Assembly (NCBI RefSeq): GCF_036227485.1 | Contig: NZ_CP109479.1 | Coordinates: forward strand, 1,922,001 to 1,986,000 | Direction: 5' to 3' | Length of the DNA: 64,000 nucleotides | Origin: Streptomyces sp. NBC_01451 | GTDB taxonomy: Bacteria > Actinomycetota > Actinomycetes > Streptomycetales > Streptomycetaceae | In this document: positions 62,493 to 64,000 of the stretch, in pieces | Numbering within the stretch: position 1 is the stretch's first letter | Layout of the letters: each line of letters starts with the position of its first letter | Program-made: the position numbers and the translations under genes | The notes under the pieces: generated by a model | The model's database searches: none | What the model saw: only the letters and a program-made list of their open reading frames with translations | Told to the model about the DNA's origin: nothing

Positions 62493-63476
62493 TCATCGCG
62501 CCCCCCTGACAACCCGTCCCACAGTGGTCCCCCGGTCCCAGACCACCACCCGCATCAGGGACTGCCACCACGACGGCCAGAGCCGTTCGGGAAGCGGCAC
62601 CAGAGCCACCGTGTCGCAGCCGTGCTGTCTGATCCGGAGCAGGATCTCCCGCCATTCGCGTTCGGTGCTGCGATGCGGGTCGAACACCGGGCCGACCTTG
62701 CCGAGGCCGGAGAGGATCAGTACCCGGGTGCCGTGCTGGGGCGGCCGGTAGGGCCGCCAGGTGCCGCGTGGGCCGGCGCCGACGCCTCGCGACGGGCAGT
62801 CGGCGAAGCGCAGTACTCGTGTCCCGGCGACACCGACCAGACTGCGGACCTGGTCGATGACGTCCTCGACGTCCCGGGCGAAGGGTTCCGTCGAGGCGGA
62901 GATGTCGGCGAGGATCTGCACTCCGTAGCGCAGGGTGGGCAGGGGACGGCGCGGGATCTCGTCGAGCGGCAGTCCGCGGGCCAGGTGGTCGGCGGCCCGT
63001 TCGACGTCGAGGTCGCCCTCGGACGTGACGCGGGCGAGAGCCGCGTGGAGCACGGCCGCGGTCGAGCGGGGTGCGAGGAGCGGCAGGTGCGGGGGCGCGG
63101 CGGCTTCGGCCATGGGGGTGGACCGGGGAGCGGGCAGCGGGTCGACGGCCCACCCGGTGCGGCGCGGTGGCCGGTGGCCGACGGGGACGAGCAGGGTGGA
63201 CTCCTCGTCGGCGCGCGCGGGCCTGGCGGCGTCGGGTGGTTCGGCGTACGACCGCGGGTCCCCGCCGTCGGTGGGGCCGCTCCCGCCCGGCGCGGGAGCC
63301 GGCTGCGGCAGGACCACCACGTCCGTCGGCGGTTCGGCGGGCGGTGCGGGTCCGGTGCCCGGGCCGAGGCCGAGGAGGGCGGCCACGCGTTCCCAGCCGG
63401 CCCTGTCGGTCATGCCGAGAGTCGTGGCGGCGCGGGCCACATCGCCGAGCCAGATCTCGCGCGGCAGCGGCCTCAC
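62493..63476 (-). CDS. vWA-domain protein (SAV_2336-like) of a MoxR-vWA operon
   Basis: A 327-aa protein. Residues 1-35 form a short conserved helical head (LPREIWLGDVARAATTLGMT); a Pro-rich linker runs to about 130. The vWA domain follows with a complete MIDAS DxSxS motif, Asp191-Ile-Ser-Ala-Ser195 (VQILADISASTEPF), and VAGTRVLRFADCPSRG, HGTRVLILSGLGKV and CDTVALVPLP strands. vWA proteins partner MoxR ATPases, which remodel their clients. The GTG at 63476 overlaps the AAA gene stop (GTGA) and has GGGGA about seven bases upstream. Its own stop lies 44 bp before the NLR-like gene start. Confidence 0.85.
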   Translation of the reverse strand: MRPLPREIWLGDVARAATTLGMTDRAGWERVAALLGLGPGTGPAPPAEPPTDVVVLPQPAPAPGGSGPTDGGDPRSYAEPPDAARPARADEESTLLVPVGHRPPRRTGWAVDPLPAPRSTPMAEAAAPPHLPLLAPRSTAAVLHAALARVTSEGDLDVERAADHLARGLPLDEIPRRPLPTLRYGVQILADISASTEPFARDVEDVIDQVRSLVGVAGTRVLRFADCPSRGVGAGPRGTWRPYRPPQHGTRVLILSGLGKVGPVFDPHRSTEREWREILLRIRQHGCDTVALVPLPERLWPSWWQSLMRVVVWDRGTTVGRVVRGAR

Positions 63477-64000
63477 CACTCGTCCCCCGCGATCTGCTGG
63501 CGCTTGATGAGGACGCAGTTCTTCAGCCACTCCCAGCGTTCGCTGCCGAGGCCGATGCCCAGGGTGAGGCAGGCGCGCAGCGCGTCCAGGAACTCGGCGG
63601 TGCTGGGTTCGCGCAGCCCGATGGTCATCGCCTGTTCCCGTACCTTGCCCAGTTCCACGGCGAGCGCCTCGGCCAGCCGCAGTTCACCGTCACCGGCGCT
63701 CCCGGGCCAGGTCTTCATGTGCTCCTGGGCGATCCGGACCAGACTCGGCACGTCGTGATCGGGAAGTGTCTCCACGACGCACCGCCGGAGAAAGGCCTGC
63801 GGAAGCTCCCGCTCGTCGTTGGTCGTGATGACGACGAGATGCCGGGAGAAGCGCGGGTCGACCTCTCCGGTGGGCCGCTCCAGCCTCACCTCGGTGCCGG
63901 TCTCCATGACGGTGAACCGGTGCGAACCCAGCGGCACCAGAAGGCTGTTGGGTACGTCGGGATCGGCCTTGTCGATCTCGTCGATGAGGACGACGGCGTG
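63473..64000 (-). CDS. MoxR-type AAA ATPase, 5' end outside window
   Basis: The last 175 codons of an AAA ATPase gene run off the right edge. The visible part starts in the Walker B strand (AVVLIDEIDKADPDVPNSLL), continues with the MoxR-like beta-hairpin region (LGSHRFTVMETGTEVRLERP), sensor 1 in HLVVITTNDERELPQAFLRR, the arginine-finger RR and the C-terminal lid (VREQAMTIGLREPSTAEFLD). Walker A lies outside. This is the MoxR family that acts with vWA proteins, and the vWA gene follows with a 4-base overlap. It is the first visible gene of the operon; more genes may precede it. Confidence 0.88.
   Translation of the reverse strand, partial: HAVVLIDEIDKADPDVPNSLLVPLGSHRFTVMETGTEVRLERPTGEVDPRFSRHLVVITTNDERELPQAFLRRCVVETLPDHDVPSLVRIAQEHMKTWPGSAGDGELRLAEALAVELGKVREQAMTIGLREPSTAEFLDALRACLTLGIGLGSERWEWLKNCVLIKRQQIAGDEW

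Noticed and set aside
62448..62496. 16-codon frame MRLPARVRAPVRAGSR bridging the vWA and NLR-like genes by ATGA overlaps at both ends
   Set aside because: It is Arg-rich and short, without conservation that I can judge; it could be a coupling leader but is not supported as a gene.
58589..64000. Complete FxSxx-COOH RiPP cluster
   Set aside because: Only the TPR-type protein resembles that system; no FxSxx-ending peptide gene or radical SAM gene is present in the window, although genes beyond 64000 cannot be seen.

Overview
The window is high-GC actinobacterial chromosome and almost certainly Streptomyces. The evidence is the extreme third-position GC, many GTG and some TTG starts, a bifunctional germacradienol/geosmin synthase, an AfsA/ScbR-type gamma-butyrolactone locus, an SSI-type protease inhibitor, XRE-DUF5753/DUF397 and HATPase regulator genes, a DUF574 methyltransferase, and DUF6230/DUF6114 proteins. 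No rRNA, tRNA, CRISPR array, insertion sequence or phage gene was seen.

Layout. 1-10.9 kb holds a 5'-cut sirohydrochlorin chelatase, a PanE-like reductase divergent from an aldo/keto reductase, a SnoaL-like protein with DUF1697, an MMPL exporter with a terminator and a decayed glycosyltransferase behind it, an APH-like kinase, a LysR/DMT-transporter divergent pair and a DnaQ-like exonuclease. 11-14.6 kb holds a HEPN protein and a two-gene secreted copper amine oxidase-like system whose catalytic and N-terminal domains sit on separate genes. 14.8-25.5 kb holds the glycogen-to-trehalose genes glgX, treY and treZ, with two paralogous M14 peptidases, an SSI inhibitor and a DUF1707-FHA protein between treY and treZ. 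25.5-29.3 kb holds a degenerate phosphotransferase, an M24 peptidase, a metallophosphoesterase behind a striking palindromic operator, and a PDZ membrane protein. 29.8-36.9 kb holds geosmin synthase, a DUF89 phosphatase and a butyrolactone signalling locus: basic ScbR-like, AfsA, acidic ScbR-like, and an NmrA-like oxidoreductase. It has two ARE-like sites and TTA codons in two of its genes.

37-45.6 kb holds secreted and envelope proteins: an S8 protease, a membrane-anchored AA10 LPMO, a four-Cys secreted protein, DUF6230 with DUF6114, peptidase E, TatA and an LCP ligase. 45.6-54.6 kb holds an ArsR plus MgtA-type ATPase pair, then a LacI regulator and two translationally coupled GH35 beta-galactosidases. 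A perfect 36-bp palindrome more than 700 bp upstream of the galactosidases is the likely LacI operator. 54.6-58.6 kb holds a Pro-rich protein, an RsbW-like HATPase, the XRE-DUF5753/DUF397 pair and the DUF574 methyltransferase. 58.6-64 kb holds a tightly coupled operon running off the right edge: MoxR-type AAA ATPase, vWA protein with an intact MIDAS, and a 1286-aa NLR-like protein (helical domain, TIR-like domain, NB-ARC, TPR).

The strongest candidates for unusual biology are the MoxR-vWA-TIR/NB-ARC/TPR operon at the right edge, the TTA-bearing butyrolactone locus, the split amine oxidase with an altered cofactor-site motif, and the coupled M14 peptidase-SSI pair. All family assignments come from reading motifs by eye; none was checked by a database search.
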